Below are positions 27,474-37,439 of a stretch of DNA of 64,000 nucleotides, piece by piece; the first letter of the stretch is position 1, and each line of letters begins with the position of its first letter. The stretch is from Desulfocapsaceae bacterium. Lineage in GTDB: Bacteria; Desulfobacterota; Desulfobulbia; Desulfobulbales; Desulfocapsaceae. Where the stretch lies: positions 1 through 64,000 of the forward strand of contig JARLHL010000061.1 in assembly GCA_031292275.1 (NCBI GenBank). The letters are read 5' to 3'. Both the position numbers and the translations under genes were made by a program. The notes beneath the pieces are model-generated. The model did not search any database and was not told the DNA's origin. It saw only the letters and a program-made list of their open reading frames with translations.

Positions 27474-29006
27474 ATGACCACAGAAATACTTATCAATGCC
27501 AGATCATACGAGGTGAGGGTCGCGCTTGTCGAAAACGGCAATCTCACCGAGTTTCATCTTCAACGCCCTACAGAGAAGGGTTTGATAGGTAACATCTACC
27601 GTGGCAAGGTGGTCCGTGTCCTGCCGGGCATGCAGGCCGCCTTCGTTGATATCGGTCTTGAGCGCACGGGGTTCCTCTATGTTGACGACGTCTACATATC
27701 ACAGAATGAACTCGAGACACAAATGCTTATTAACGATTTCACCCATGACAAGTACCATTTTCATCCTGTCCTTCCGGAAAATGAACTGCGGCGCAGTCAG
27801 GGAATGAATATTGAAGATCTCCTCACCGAAGGTCAGGACATCCTCGTGCAGGTCAGCAAAGACCCCATTGGAACCAAAGGCGCCAGGCTGACCTGCCATA
27901 TCACCCTTCCCGGGAGGAATCTGGTCTTCATCCCGCTCACCGACCATATCGGCGTGTCCAGAAAGATAGACGACGAACAAATCCGGCAGGCACTGCGGGA
28001 AAAAATTGAGGCGTTGCGCCCTCCGGGAACCGGGTTTATCATACGTACTGTGGCCGAGCACGCCTCCCAGGAGGAACTTGAAGCCGATATGGAATTTCTC
28101 CTGCTTCTTTGGGACGAAATCAAAGATCGTTCGCTTACTTCGGAAATCCCGTCACTTATTTATGAGGATCTCGATATCACCTTCCGAACGGTCCGTGATC
28201 TCTTCACCCACAATGTCAATGCGATGATCATTGACAATCAGGAAACCTATAATAAGCTGCTGCATTTCATCAAAACCTTCGCGCCGCAGCTGCAAGACAA
28301 GATCTCCTACTATAAGGATGACGCCCCTCTTTTCGAGACCTACGGGATCGAACTGGATGTCGGTCGTGCCATTGAAAAAAAAGTGTGGCTTCGCTCAGGC
28401 GGATACATCATCATTGAGAGCACGGAAGCACTGTCAGTCATTGATGTCAACACAGGCCGATTCGTCGGAAAAAACAACCTGAATGAAACAATTTTCAAAA
28501 CAAATATGGAGGCAGCACGAGAGATAGCCTATCAGCTGCGCCTGAGAAATATCGGCGGCATCATCATTATTGACTTTATAGATATGGAGGACGAGAACCA
28601 CAGAGAAGAGCTGTTTGCCGAATTCAAGGAGGCTGTCAAAAAGGATAAAAGCAGGATAAATATCTTGAAGCTTTCTGAATTCGGTCTGGTACAGATGACG
28701 AGGAAGAGGAGCAGCGAGAACCTGCACCAGCTGATGTGCGAACCCTGCCACTATTGCGCCGGGGAAGGCGTATTGAAATCCAGGCAGACAATCTGTTACG
28801 ACATCTTTCGCAAAATCACCAGAAATGCCAGTAAAAGCGGAGGCCTGACCATTGTCCTCAAGGTGCATCCCCGTATTGCGGATATGCTTCTGAAGGAAGA
28901 AAAGGGCACTGCGGCGCAGCTTGAAAAAGATACCGGGAAAAAGATCGTTGTGGTCCCCATGAAGGATCTTCATATCGAAAAATATGAAATTATCTGGCAA
29001 CAATAA
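27474..29006 (+). CDS. rng: Ribonuclease G (RNase E/G family)
   Basis: A 510-residue endoribonuclease that cuts single-stranded AU-rich RNA and helps mature 16S rRNA 5' ends. The S1 domain is split by a family insertion (IYRGKVVRVLPGMQAAFVD, then DILVQVSKDPIGTKGARLT). Mg-binding acids are in VIDVNTGRFVG (D324) and IIIIDFIDM (D367). The Zn-link cysteines are in CEPCHYC (C422, C425, C428). It lacks the long C-terminal scaffold of RNase E. The start matches E. coli RNase G closely even though no Shine-Dalgarno sequence is visible. The M23 peptidase gene follows after about 40 nt. Confidence 0.96.
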   Translation: MTTEILINARSYEVRVALVENGNLTEFHLQRPTEKGLIGNIYRGKVVRVLPGMQAAFVDIGLERTGFLYVDDVYISQNELETQMLINDFTHDKYHFHPVLPENELRRSQGMNIEDLLTEGQDILVQVSKDPIGTKGARLTCHITLPGRNLVFIPLTDHIGVSRKIDDEQIRQALREKIEALRPPGTGFIIRTVAEHASQEELEADMEFLLLLWDEIKDRSLTSEIPSLIYEDLDITFRTVRDLFTHNVNAMIIDNQETYNKLLHFIKTFAPQLQDKISYYKDDAPLFETYGIELDVGRAIEKKVWLRSGGYIIIESTEALSVIDVNTGRFVGKNNLNETIFKTNMEAAREIAYQLRLRNIGGIIIIDFIDMEDENHREELFAEFKEAVKKDKSRINILKLSEFGLVQMTRKRSSENLHQLMCEPCHYCAGEGVLKSRQTICYDIFRKITRNASKSGGLTIVLKVHPRIADMLLKEEKGTAAQLEKDTGKKIVVVPMKDLHIEKYEIIWQQ

Positions 29007-29048
29007 TCATAAAATACAGCACAATATATCAGCAAGGATGAATCACCT

Positions 29049-30431
29049 ATGGAAAAAAGGTCGTCGAGGAATTTAAAAAAGAAAGTATCTACAATGATCG
29101 CCATAGTTTTTCTGGTGCTCGTCGTGGCAGCAGCAGGTGTCGTCGCGTTTCTTTTCTTTGAAGGAGAAGCACCCCAAATAAGCCTGAAGGACAGCCCCGA
29201 CTTCATTGGAAATGGATATGAGCTGGGCCTGAAGGTGACTGATGCCAAAAGTGGCTTACGTTCGGTACGGGCCTTGCTCGTACAGGGGAAAAAGGAAAAG
29301 GAATTGCTCGCCGATGCTTTCCCGCGTTCAGGCTATACAGGGAAAATCGGCCCTGCTGAAGACAGTAAGACTGTCCTGATTGAACCTAAAAAACTCGGAT
29401 TTGCCGATGGTCCGGCCGAGTTGGTGATTGAGGCGCATGATTATTCTCTCAGAGGCCTTTTATCCGGGAACGCCACGGTCTTACGAAAGAGTATCACCAT
29501 CAGCACAGTGCCTCCTAAAATCGATCTTCTCTACAACGAGCGCACTATTAAACCGGGAAGTTCAGGAATCGTCATTTATCGCCTCTCCAATAACGTCGCA
29601 GTCAATGGCATCATAGTCAATTCCCGATTTTTCCCCGGTTTTCCTGCAGGAGGCGACAAAAAGAACGTGTATGTGGCCTATTTCGCGCTCCCCTATGACG
29701 CCACTGCCATTACCGGGGCCCAGGTTGTCGCCAAAGACAAGGCCGGCAATAATGCGATTAATCCGTTTAACCTCGCGCTCCTGAAGGTTGTGCAAAAAAG
29801 CGACCAGATCAACGTCGATGACGCTTTTCTCAATGCGAAGATTCCGGAATTTCAACAGCATTATCTGGAGATGACGGGAGATTTGAAAGAGAAATATGTC
29901 TATGTGAATAATAAAATCCGGGAGCAGAACGACAAAAAAATCCTGGAACTTTGCCAGAATCCGACCCCGGAACGACTCTGGCAGGGCCGCTTTCTCCGCA
30001 TGCCGGGGAGTCCGCGCGCAGGCTATGCCGATCACCGAACCTATATGTATAAGGGAGAGGCCATTGACCGCCAGACCCATTTGGGTGTCGATATCGCCCA
30101 GACAGAGAGGGCCGAGGTCAAAGCCGCCAACGCAGGAAAGGTTATTTTTGCCGAATATTTAGGCATCTACGGCAATGTAATAATCATAGATCATGGCCAG
30201 GGGGTCTTTAGCCTGTATGCACATCTGAGCGAATTCAACTGCACGGTCGGACAAAATGTGGCAGCCAACGAGGTCATCGCCCGGACAGGCCATACCGGCA
30301 TGGCAGGCGGAGACCATCTTCACTTCGGCATGATCATCCATGGAATATTTGTGACGCCGATCGAATGGTGGGATCCTCACTGGATCACTGTCACTATTGA
30401 AGATCCGCTCCGGGATGCGCAGGCGAAATAG
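29049..30431 (+). CDS. Membrane-anchored M23 family metallopeptidase
   Basis: A 460-residue protein with an N-terminal membrane anchor (about residues 15-40: IAIVFLVLVVAAAGVVAFLF), an Ig-like or beta-rich middle region, and a C-terminal LytM domain. Zinc ligands are visible: H344 and D348 in THLGVDIA, and H423/H425 in GDHLHFGM, with SLYAHLSEF between. It probably cuts peptidoglycan peptide cross-links, or activates amidases, in the periplasm. It follows rng and may share its transcript. A 13-bp hairpin ends the converging gene pair at 30482-30519. Confidence 0.92.
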   Translation: MEKRSSRNLKKKVSTMIAIVFLVLVVAAAGVVAFLFFEGEAPQISLKDSPDFIGNGYELGLKVTDAKSGLRSVRALLVQGKKEKELLADAFPRSGYTGKIGPAEDSKTVLIEPKKLGFADGPAELVIEAHDYSLRGLLSGNATVLRKSITISTVPPKIDLLYNERTIKPGSSGIVIYRLSNNVAVNGIIVNSRFFPGFPAGGDKKNVYVAYFALPYDATAITGAQVVAKDKAGNNAINPFNLALLKVVQKSDQINVDDAFLNAKIPEFQQHYLEMTGDLKEKYVYVNNKIREQNDKKILELCQNPTPERLWQGRFLRMPGSPRAGYADHRTYMYKGEAIDRQTHLGVDIAQTERAEVKAANAGKVIFAEYLGIYGNVIIIDHGQGVFSLYAHLSEFNCTVGQNVAANEVIARTGHTGMAGGDHLHFGMIIHGIFVTPIEWWDPHWITVTIEDPLRDAQAK

Positions 30432-30481
30432 CTCATCAGGTCCGCGCGCCTGCTGGTCACATTTCCCTCTTCCCGTTCCGC

Positions 30482-30519
30482 AAGACTGACCCGGCTGTCG
30501 CTGCATCCGGGTCAGTCTT
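30482..30519. terminator. Hairpin between convergent M23 and zinc-ribbon genes
   Basis: A perfect 13-bp stem (AAGACTGACCCGG at 30482-30494, complement at 30507-30519) with a 12-nt loop. It covers the stop codon of the leftward zinc-ribbon gene. No strong T run follows on either side, so it is a candidate bidirectional terminator only. Confidence 0.6.
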
Positions 30520-30679
30520 CGAAGTCGTAATCCGGATGATTGCAGATGGAGCAGCGGAGCACCTGATCATGTCTTTCAAAGATCCACTCCCATTGTTCCT
30601 GCTCGATTCTCTCGGCCTGTTCATTCCCGCAAAGACTGCAGACCCACCTATCCCCTTCCTTCGTTTCAAACAAATGCAT
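30512..30679 (-). CDS. Small zinc-ribbon protein
   Basis: A 55-residue protein with two CxxC pairs (VCSLCGNEQ and RCSICNHPDYDFED), separated by a helix-like stretch WEWIFERH. This is a rubredoxin- or zinc-ribbon-like metal site; it could bind zinc or iron and no enzymatic part is present. The ATG at 30679 has GAGGAATTCT before it; the open frame extends to 30703 but without a ribosome site. It converges on the M23 gene. The function is unknown. Confidence 0.75.
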   Translation of the reverse strand: MHLFETKEGDRWVCSLCGNEQAERIEQEQWEWIFERHDQVLRCSICNHPDYDFED

Positions 30680-30703
30680 AGAATTCCTCGTTATCACACA
30701 CAA

Positions 30704-31504
30704 AAACAGTATTATTCAGAATAGCTGGCCGACTGCATTCTTGCAGGTACAGAAAGTCTTGTCAATCGGCAAATGGGTTCGCTTACGTAAATTGCATCTC
30801 TCGAATCCAGTCATTTTCCCCTTTTCCCAACCGCGCATCCTGCTTTGCAGCCCCCATCTTCACAGCGGCAAAGGCATGGATCAAGAGACCGGCCTGCACT
30901 CGGTCTTTATAGGGATTCCTCTTTCCTCATTTTGCTCTTTGATGTTCAATTCTGGCACCTCGTTTAGCACCAAATACGGACAGATCGCACAAATATCTTA
31001 ACAGATCAGTGTTATCCTCCTCAATAATGTTGATTTTTTTTGACAATTATAAGAAAAATCCCTATGCAATGAATAATATTTTTCTTATTGTAAATTTAAA
31101 TGAAGTCGTCGCAGGAGCAGCGGCCTCACCGTAACGGAGCGATTCGCTTTCATATTTTATTGCGGCTGGTCAGGCCTAGCTGAGCCAGGCTGGGTTAAGG
31201 CTGAACGGTGAGGAGCCTTATATGCTCTTCTGAGAAACAGTCCTGTACACTTTCTCTGTCCTTTCACAGGAATGATGACACGCCATGTTACTCTTATCGG
31301 GCGGTCTGTAATTCCCAATTGTCTCACAAATATAAAACTGAATTCAACAAGAAGATCGTTTCTGATCGTGAACCCCGCAGCCTTCCCTCTCTCGGCATTT
31401 TCATGGCAGTTATTTTTAGAGGACCAGGACAAAAATTGATACACCCGTTTCCCCACACGATTTGGATCGCCCCCCAGAGGTCAAACAGTTCCAGGTTGAG
31501 GTAG
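30704..31504. other. Long intergenic region before the hybrid kinase gene
   Basis: About 800 bases without a supported gene. It contains one dispersed repeat copy (31092-31195), an AT-rich 11-bp inverted repeat (ATAAGAAAAAT at 31049-31059 with its complement at 31078-31088), and a perfect -35-like TTGACA at 31040-31045 followed 17 nt later by TATGCA. The last could drive the kinase gene with a leader of about 430 nt. No tRNA or terminator with a T run was seen. Confidence 0.45.
31092..31195 (-). repeat. Dispersed intergenic repeat, copy 9
   Basis: Leftward copy. The hairpin region reads GGCCTGACCAGCC, then a 59-bp module ATGAAAGCGA ... GTGAGGCCGCTGCTCC ... CGACTTCATTTAAA. The arms are no longer fully complementary. 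It is about 410 nt upstream of the zinc-ribbon gene start, so not gene-proximal. Confidence 0.75.
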
Positions 31505-34084
31505 ATGATGCACTGGATTGTTATTGCTGCCGCTGCAACCGCCAGTTCCGTGTTCATACTGACTTTGGTGAATGTTTATCTGCACCATCGCCACAGAGAC
31601 GGTTTTTTAAAGCTCTGGGCCATCGCCTGGGGAATTCAGACATTCAGGTATCTCTGCCTGATAGCCTCGAATTTCTGGCCGGCCAATCTTATCCTGCAGG
31701 CAGCCTATTATCTCATCATTATTACCAGTGCCGTCGTGCTCCTGATCGGTACAAGGGCATTCATCGGTAAACCGACCCCAAAGTGGCTCCCCATTTCCGG
31801 GGCGATTGTATCTCTTTGGACTGTTTTTGCCATCTTTCACGGCATGCCCTTCATGGCCGTCGTTGTGCCTGCCTTTGCCTTTTCGTCTGTCACCTATATC
31901 CATTTGGGTTCCCAGATAATCAAAAAGGCAAGACCGGGAGCGCTGGCAAGCCGTCTGGTCGGCACACTCTTTATCATCTGGGGGCTGCACCAGGCCGACT
32001 ATCCCGTACTGCGTCCCATCGAATGGTTTGCCCCTTGGGGATTTCTCATGGGCAGCGCATTGGCCACCGCCATCGCACTCGGCATGGTCCTGATCTATTT
32101 TGAGAAAACACTGCGAACTCTGAACGAGAAGGAATCCTTTCATCGCAACCTGATAGAATCCTCCCATGATTTGATTTGGGAGATGGACGCCGATGGCGTT
32201 TACACCTATGTCAGCCCCTTAATTGAAGATCTGCTTGGCTATACCCCTGAAGAGGTTATCGGCAAAACACCCTTCGATCTGATGCCTGAAGCCGAAACAG
32301 CCGGCATCAGAAAGATTGTTACAGACATCTCCAGCAGGCGCCTGCCCTTTCACAGCCTGGAAAAGATCAACCTGCATAAGAATGGCGGCACAGTGATCGT
32401 GGAGACAAGCGGGGTCCCTTTTTTTGATGCCGGAGGGACATATCTCGGATACCGGGGGATGGACCTGAATATTACCGAACGCAAACAGGCAGAGAATTCC
32501 TCCCGGGAGAGTCAGACCAAACTGGAAGCAGCAATGGCCAGTATGACGGACGCGGTCTCTATTTCCGACGCCTACGGCCACTTCATCGAGGTCAACGACG
32601 CCTTTGCATCCTTCCACCGTTTCGAGAATAAGGCGGCTTGCTTTAAAAGAAGGGAGGAGTATCAGGATGTATTCGATTTTTCTGCTCTCTCAGGAGAACA
32701 GGTGCCAAAGGAAATGTGGCCTGTTTCCAGGGCGCTCCAGGGTGAGACTGTCTCCTCCATCGAATATACTCTTTGTCGTAAAGACACCGCAGAAAGCTGG
32801 TTCGGCAGCTTCAGCTTCAGTCCGATCCGCGACAAACACGGAACAATCGTCGGATCGGTTGTGGTTGCACGGGATATCACGGAACTCAAACGCAATGAGG
32901 AGGCGCGACTGAAGCTTAAGGCGCAGCTCCAGCAGGCTCAAAAAATGGAAGCCATTGGCCAGCTTGCCGGAGGCGTTGCTCATGATTTCAATAATATGCT
33001 CAGCGTAATCTTAGGCCACACCGAGATGGCGATGGAAGGGATGGAGAAGACTCATCCGCTGTTCGCTGATCTGAAAGAAATTAATAACGCCGCCCAGCGT
33101 TCAGCCGGCATCACTCGGCAGCTCCTGTCCTTCGCCCGAAAACAAACGATCATCACCGAAGTGATCAATCTCAATGTCACCGTCGAAGGCATGCTGAAGA
33201 TGCTGACACGGCTTATCGGCGAAGGGATTGGCCTCATATGGGAACCGGGAGTCGATTTATGGTCGGTCATGATTGATCCCTCTCAGATCGATCAGATCCT
33301 GGTCAACCTCTGCGTCAATGCCCGGGATGCAATTGCTGGTGTCGGAACAATCATTGTCAAGACCCGAAATATGACTCTTACCGACAAGGACAGCCAACAG
33401 GCGCCATATCTTGTTGCCGGCGATTACGTGATGCTTGCCGTCAGTGACACGGGTTGCGGGATGAGCATGGAAACGCAGAATCACATCTTCGAACCATTCT
33501 TTACCACCAAAGGGATAGGTGAAGGAACAGGAATGGGTTTAGCGACGATTTACGGGGTTGTCAAACAAAACAAAGGCTTCATAACCGTTTTTAGCGAACC
33601 TGGGCAGGGGGCGACATTCAAGATCTATATACCGAGGCACCTGAGCAGTGCAGAACAGGGCAACAGAGAGGAGGTACGCAGACCCGAAGGTGATAAGGAT
33701 GAAACCATTTTGCTTGTGGAGGATGAGCCAACACTGATAAAAATGACCACGTCCATGCTGCAGCGTCTGGGCTACTCGGTTGTGGCGGCGGCAACACCCC
33801 GCGAAGCTATTAATGCTGTCAACACATTCGGCAATGAAATCCATCTCCTGATAACAGATGTGATTATGCCGGAAATGAACGGCAAAGAACTGGCGGAAAA
33901 GCTTCTCACCATTCAACCCAATATGAAATGCCTGTTCATTTCAGGCTACACAGCCGATATAATCTCCAAGCAAGGCGTGCTGCAAGAAGGAGTGCATTTT
34001 CTCAAGAAACCGTTCTCCAAGAGGGAACTGGCAGCCAATGTCCAGGTGGCCCTGGGAGTAAAAGTTAAAATCGAGCCCCAGTAG
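31505..34084 (+). CDS. Hybrid sensor histidine kinase with PAS domains and receiver
   Basis: An 859-residue membrane protein. About six or seven hydrophobic helices cover residues 1-200. Two PAS domains follow (first from about FHRNLIESSHDLIWEMDADG, residue 214; second from about TKLEAAMASMTDAVSISDA, residue 340). The kinase core has the H box VAHDFNNMLS with phospho-acceptor H493, N box NLCVNARDAIAG and ATP lid DTGCGMS, GMGLATIYGVVKQ. A C-terminal receiver (about 730-855) has ILLVEDEP, the phospho-acceptor Asp in ITDVIMPEMNG (D785) and the conserved Lys in LKKPFS. No DNA-binding partner gene is adjacent, so its output is unknown. Confidence 0.93.
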   Translation: MMHWIVIAAAATASSVFILTLVNVYLHHRHRDGFLKLWAIAWGIQTFRYLCLIASNFWPANLILQAAYYLIIITSAVVLLIGTRAFIGKPTPKWLPISGAIVSLWTVFAIFHGMPFMAVVVPAFAFSSVTYIHLGSQIIKKARPGALASRLVGTLFIIWGLHQADYPVLRPIEWFAPWGFLMGSALATAIALGMVLIYFEKTLRTLNEKESFHRNLIESSHDLIWEMDADGVYTYVSPLIEDLLGYTPEEVIGKTPFDLMPEAETAGIRKIVTDISSRRLPFHSLEKINLHKNGGTVIVETSGVPFFDAGGTYLGYRGMDLNITERKQAENSSRESQTKLEAAMASMTDAVSISDAYGHFIEVNDAFASFHRFENKAACFKRREEYQDVFDFSALSGEQVPKEMWPVSRALQGETVSSIEYTLCRKDTAESWFGSFSFSPIRDKHGTIVGSVVVARDITELKRNEEARLKLKAQLQQAQKMEAIGQLAGGVAHDFNNMLSVILGHTEMAMEGMEKTHPLFADLKEINNAAQRSAGITRQLLSFARKQTIITEVINLNVTVEGMLKMLTRLIGEGIGLIWEPGVDLWSVMIDPSQIDQILVNLCVNARDAIAGVGTIIVKTRNMTLTDKDSQQAPYLVAGDYVMLAVSDTGCGMSMETQNHIFEPFFTTKGIGEGTGMGLATIYGVVKQNKGFITVFSEPGQGATFKIYIPRHLSSAEQGNREEVRRPEGDKDETILLVEDEPTLIKMTTSMLQRLGYSVVAAATPREAINAVNTFGNEIHLLITDVIMPEMNGKELAEKLLTIQPNMKCLFISGYTADIISKQGVLQEGVHFLKKPFSKRELAANVQVALGVKVKIEPQ

Positions 34085-34231
34085 GTCTCTCTCTACAGCT
34101 TCTTCCGGTTTATAAGGGAGCGCGAGGCGGATCGGTTCCGATTTTCCCCGACGGGGACCTCTTCAGGAATGGAGAGCCAATCCGGGCGAGGTCAGGAAGT
34201 GTTTCCGGGAACCCGATGTCTTTTCAGCGCT

Positions 34232-34762
34232 TCATCGCTTATCTGCGAAGAGTGCATCCTTGACACATTTCAGCATGACCTGGTAACTTCCGCCCATTGC
34301 ATCTGATGCATTTATGCAGTGACCGATTATTTTTTTTGGTATTGGTATATCAATATCTGAAAGCTCATCGATGGAAAATTGTTCATTCAACAGGCATTGG
34401 TTCTCCACCGACCGATTCTCGCCGGCAGCTTTTCCGACCTGGTGACAATAGTCACTGATTTTTTCTCCGATAAAACTCAGCGGTATTTTTTCGCCCATCG
34501 GTCCGTCCCCCCGCACAGCATCAGGAGAAAAGGCCTGGGCAATCGGCTGTCTGACAAAGATTTTCTGCCATCCCGCTATCCCTAAAAGGCTCAGGCCTGT
34601 CAGACAGAAAATTGCAGCCAGCCTCCGCAGCCTGTATCTTTTTTTTGCCATCCAGTAGTCAGTGTCACTCATCATTGCAACCTTTTTCCCTTCACCGCTT
34701 TCACTGCCTGAAATCCGCTTTTCCAGCAAGAAAGATTTCCCTCTTACCATATCCCCAGTCAT
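34232..34762 (-). CDS. Unknown protein with one membrane helix
   Basis: About 176 residues. One hydrophobic helix (LAAIFCLTGLSLLGIAGW) follows a very basic stretch (MAKKRYRLRRL), so the C-terminal ~100 residues probably face the periplasm. That part has four Cys (DYCHQVG, ENQCLLNEQ, IGHCINAS, LKCVKDAL), which could form disulfides. No known family is recognised. The start at 34762 has AGGA 9 nt upstream; ATG codons at 34675/34672, behind AAAGG, are a plausible shorter start. It lies downstream of the SprT-like gene on the same strand. Confidence 0.6.
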   Translation of the reverse strand: MTGDMVRGKSFLLEKRISGSESGEGKKVAMMSDTDYWMAKKRYRLRRLAAIFCLTGLSLLGIAGWQKIFVRQPIAQAFSPDAVRGDGPMGEKIPLSFIGEKISDYCHQVGKAAGENRSVENQCLLNEQFSIDELSDIDIPIPKKIIGHCINASDAMGGSYQVMLKCVKDALFADKR

Positions 34763-34819
34763 TGAAACGCATCCTGGAAGATTCGCAGCCCTCCCCCCAC
34801 AACGGCTATAATGCTTCCG

Positions 34820-36019
34820 TCACTCCAGGAGTTTACAGGCATTGTCAAAGGATTCTGCGATCCCCTGATAAAGCACAATGGTTCGCCCCGTCCTGATCCC
34901 CTGATCGTATGTCTCCTTATAGATCTGCACATTGCCGGCTGCCCTGCCGGATAGCCTGGGATATCGGCTCCGGATAAACTGCTGCAGGGCACGGTCGGCA
35001 ACCAGAAGCCCCCCGGCCGCTGAGGAAGATCGCATATTCGGTGGATAGCGTGCGTCAGAACCGGCCTCGTCACTCTGCTCCGTCAGCCGGTCGCTCAAGC
35101 CTTTGAGAAGACCGAGATAGTAGCTTTTTTTCGCAATCCTCCCATTCCCCTGAACAGGATGCGCACGCTCCTGCCACAGGGCGGAAAGCTTCTGCTCCAG
35201 AAAATCATAGCAGTACTCGGCAATCTGCACATTTGCCTGCTTCCCGAAGAGTTCAAAGGTCTTATATATTTCATCAGTACCGGGATCATAGAGGCTGGAA
35301 CTGACGGCTTCAACATGAAAGTGCTTTGTCAGGATCGCGATGATCCGGCGCTGATATTCAGCAATCCTTTTTTTCTTCCTGTTGATTATCAGATAGACAA
35401 AATTGTGCTGAGAGTCATCAGGCAACTGGGCCAGATTGTGTTTCTCCAGCAGACGCCCAGCCATTTTCATGGCCAGGGCAGCTTCATGTTCATTGGCCGA
35501 TTGAGACAGGGCCAGAAGTTTCCGTATCTTTTCTACGATCTTCCGGGAAGCGTCATCACAACTGCCACAGCCCCGCCTCTCCCCGGCCAGGGACAAGTCA
35601 CCCTGAGCATGAGAGAACCTCTCGGGCAGCCCCAGCTGAGCGCAGGTCTTGAGAAAGAGTTCTCCATGCCCCCCGGTCTGATCGTGATACATCTCCGAGC
35701 AGACCTGATGGGCAATTTCATGTTTCAGGATCTGCAAGGTGATATCCCAGGGGTAGTTGCGGATCAAAAAACTGCTGATTCTGATCTCCCTGGTCTCCGG
35801 CCGCCATAGCCCCAATTGCCTTTTGGATTCAGAAATTGCAAAAACAGGAGGGTCCAATGTCAGTCTGTACTGATAACAGATTGCATAAAATTCACGCTGA
35901 AGCTGCCTGTTCCATAAACGGTAATACGCAGAGAAATCCTTCAATAACGGCTCCATTGCATACCCGCTGGCCACGAGTTTCCCGTTCAGGGATATCGCGG
36001 ACCACAGGTATCGATACAT
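34820..36019 (-). CDS. SprT-like zinc metalloprotease-type protein with DUF2786
   Basis: A 399-residue protein. Residues 40-145 are a SprT-like domain with the zinc motif ILKHEIAHQV (H100, E101, H104), third ligand probably in GGHGELF (H118), and a Cys pair CGSC near residue 151. A DUF2786 segment follows (IVEKIRKLLALSQSANEHEA..., about 160-200, with AMKMAGRLLEKHNL). The last 200 residues are unassigned but contain AKKSYYLGLLKGLSDRL. Eukaryotic SprT relatives cleave DNA-protein cross-links; the bacterial role is unknown. A second possible start is the ATG at 35956. Confidence 0.8.
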   Translation of the reverse strand: MYRYLWSAISLNGKLVASGYAMEPLLKDFSAYYRLWNRQLQREFYAICYQYRLTLDPPVFAISESKRQLGLWRPETREIRISSFLIRNYPWDITLQILKHEIAHQVCSEMYHDQTGGHGELFLKTCAQLGLPERFSHAQGDLSLAGERRGCGSCDDASRKIVEKIRKLLALSQSANEHEAALAMKMAGRLLEKHNLAQLPDDSQHNFVYLIINRKKKRIAEYQRRIIAILTKHFHVEAVSSSLYDPGTDEIYKTFELFGKQANVQIAEYCYDFLEQKLSALWQERAHPVQGNGRIAKKSYYLGLLKGLSDRLTEQSDEAGSDARYPPNMRSSSAAGGLLVADRALQQFIRSRYPRLSGRAAGNVQIYKETYDQGIRTGRTIVLYQGIAESFDNACKLLE

Positions 36020-36031
36020 ATTTGCTGAAAA

Positions 36032-36048
36032 GGTGAGACATTCTCACC
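36032..36048. promoter_or_regulatory. Palindrome in the divergent SprT-like / lptF gap
   Basis: GGTGAGA-CAT-TCTCACC, a perfect 7-bp inverted repeat with a 3-nt centre, 13 nt upstream of the SprT-like gene start. It could be an operator or a small RNA hairpin in that gene's leader. Confidence 0.4.
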
Positions 36049-36146
36049 CAAAAGGTCATTTCAAGCTTGTTACACACCACATTTTTCAGTAAGGTCAGAA
36101 TGCTTTTTCAATTATTCTTTCACCCTGATCTTTTTATGATTCCGGA

Positions 36147-37439
36147 GTGAACGATATACATCCACAGCCTGCATTGCCCCAATATTTTATGAATTTTTTC
36201 AGCCGGCGTCCATTGTTATTATACAGTTATCTGGCCACGGAGGTTCTTTCTCCGTTCTTCGCCAGTTTCCTTATCATGAACTGCGTCTTTTTTCTAGTCA
36301 AGCTCATTCCATTTCTCAACGCCGTCCTGGAATTGAATATCGATTTTGCTGATTTTTTCCGTCTGTTCTCCTATCTCTTCCCCAATATGTTCCTCTATTC
36401 AATCCCCATGGCGGCGATGATCGGGATCATCATCAGCTTTACCAGGATCTCCAATGATTCAGAGATACTGGCCCTGAAGGCCTGCGGAATCAGCGTCTAC
36501 CAGATCCTTCCGCCTGTTGTCGTGATTTCCCTGGCCATATCACTGATAGCCGGATATTTCTCCATCGAGCTCGTTCCTGCCGGAGATACGGCGATGAAGC
36601 AGCTCATGTTTCAGTTGGCTAAAGAAAAGGTCGATAAAGGGATTAAGGAGCATGAGTTCACCGAGGCCCTGGGAGACCTGGTCGTCTATGTAGGGAGGAT
36701 TGATCGGGACACAGGCAACTGGCAGAACGTATGGGTTTCAGATATGCGTGGCCAGACAGTGCCGACCATAACTATGGCCAAGTCAGGACAGATGTTCACT
36801 GAACTCGACAAGATGCAGGTCACCATCGTCCTCGAGAACGGAAGCCTGCATCGTTCCGTCAACAACCAGTCCCAGATAGTCACATTCGACAAATATCGCC
36901 TCAGCATCCCGATTCAGCCGCCGAACCAGGACGCGGATAATATTTCCCGAGGCGCGATGACCATGTCGCAATTACAAAAAATGGCACAAGAGGTGGGACC
37001 GGACACCCCCTCGGGCCGGGAGTGTCTGGTCCATTATCATAAGCGCCTTGTCCTTCCCGCCGGATGCTTTCTCCTCAGTCTGATCGGTTTTTCCCTGGGC
37101 CTGCAATCCGGTCCGGGAAAACCTGCAGTAGGCGTCCCGCTGGGCCTTCTCTTTTTTATTATTTATTATGTATGTTTTACCATAGGAAAAAGACTTGCCG
37201 AGTCCACATCGCTGCCGGTCGGCGCGGCAATGTGGAGCCCGGATATCCTGTTTGCGCTGGTTATGATTTTCATGATTCATATAACCGCCAAGGAACGCCC
37301 GTTCCTTCCCTACAATTTCCAGGAAAAATGTCACGTTCTGGCCGTATACCTGACGTCCAAGATCAGGTTTTCCCGAACAGGAGGCTCACGCGGTCAAAAA
37401 ACTGAAGACAAGGGGACATCCGGCAAACCACAGACATGA
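36147..37439 (+). CDS. lptF: LPS export ABC transporter permease (LptF/LptG family)
   Basis: A 430-residue permease. Four to six membrane helices flank a periplasmic beta-jellyroll (about residues 120-290); RPLLLYSYLATEVLSPF and ILALKACGISVYQILPP are typical of the family, the latter being the coupling helix for the LptB ATPase. It would move LPS from the inner membrane to the LptA bridge. I call it LptF rather than LptG on general resemblance. The annotated GTG start at 36147 has no well-placed ribosome site; ATG at 36189 is an alternative. No second permease gene is adjacent. Confidence 0.88.
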   Translation: MNDIHPQPALPQYFMNFFSRRPLLLYSYLATEVLSPFFASFLIMNCVFFLVKLIPFLNAVLELNIDFADFFRLFSYLFPNMFLYSIPMAAMIGIIISFTRISNDSEILALKACGISVYQILPPVVVISLAISLIAGYFSIELVPAGDTAMKQLMFQLAKEKVDKGIKEHEFTEALGDLVVYVGRIDRDTGNWQNVWVSDMRGQTVPTITMAKSGQMFTELDKMQVTIVLENGSLHRSVNNQSQIVTFDKYRLSIPIQPPNQDADNISRGAMTMSQLQKMAQEVGPDTPSGRECLVHYHKRLVLPAGCFLLSLIGFSLGLQSGPGKPAVGVPLGLLFFIIYYVCFTIGKRLAESTSLPVGAAMWSPDILFALVMIFMIHITAKERPFLPYNFQEKCHVLAVYLTSKIRFSRTGGSRGQKTEDKGTSGKPQT

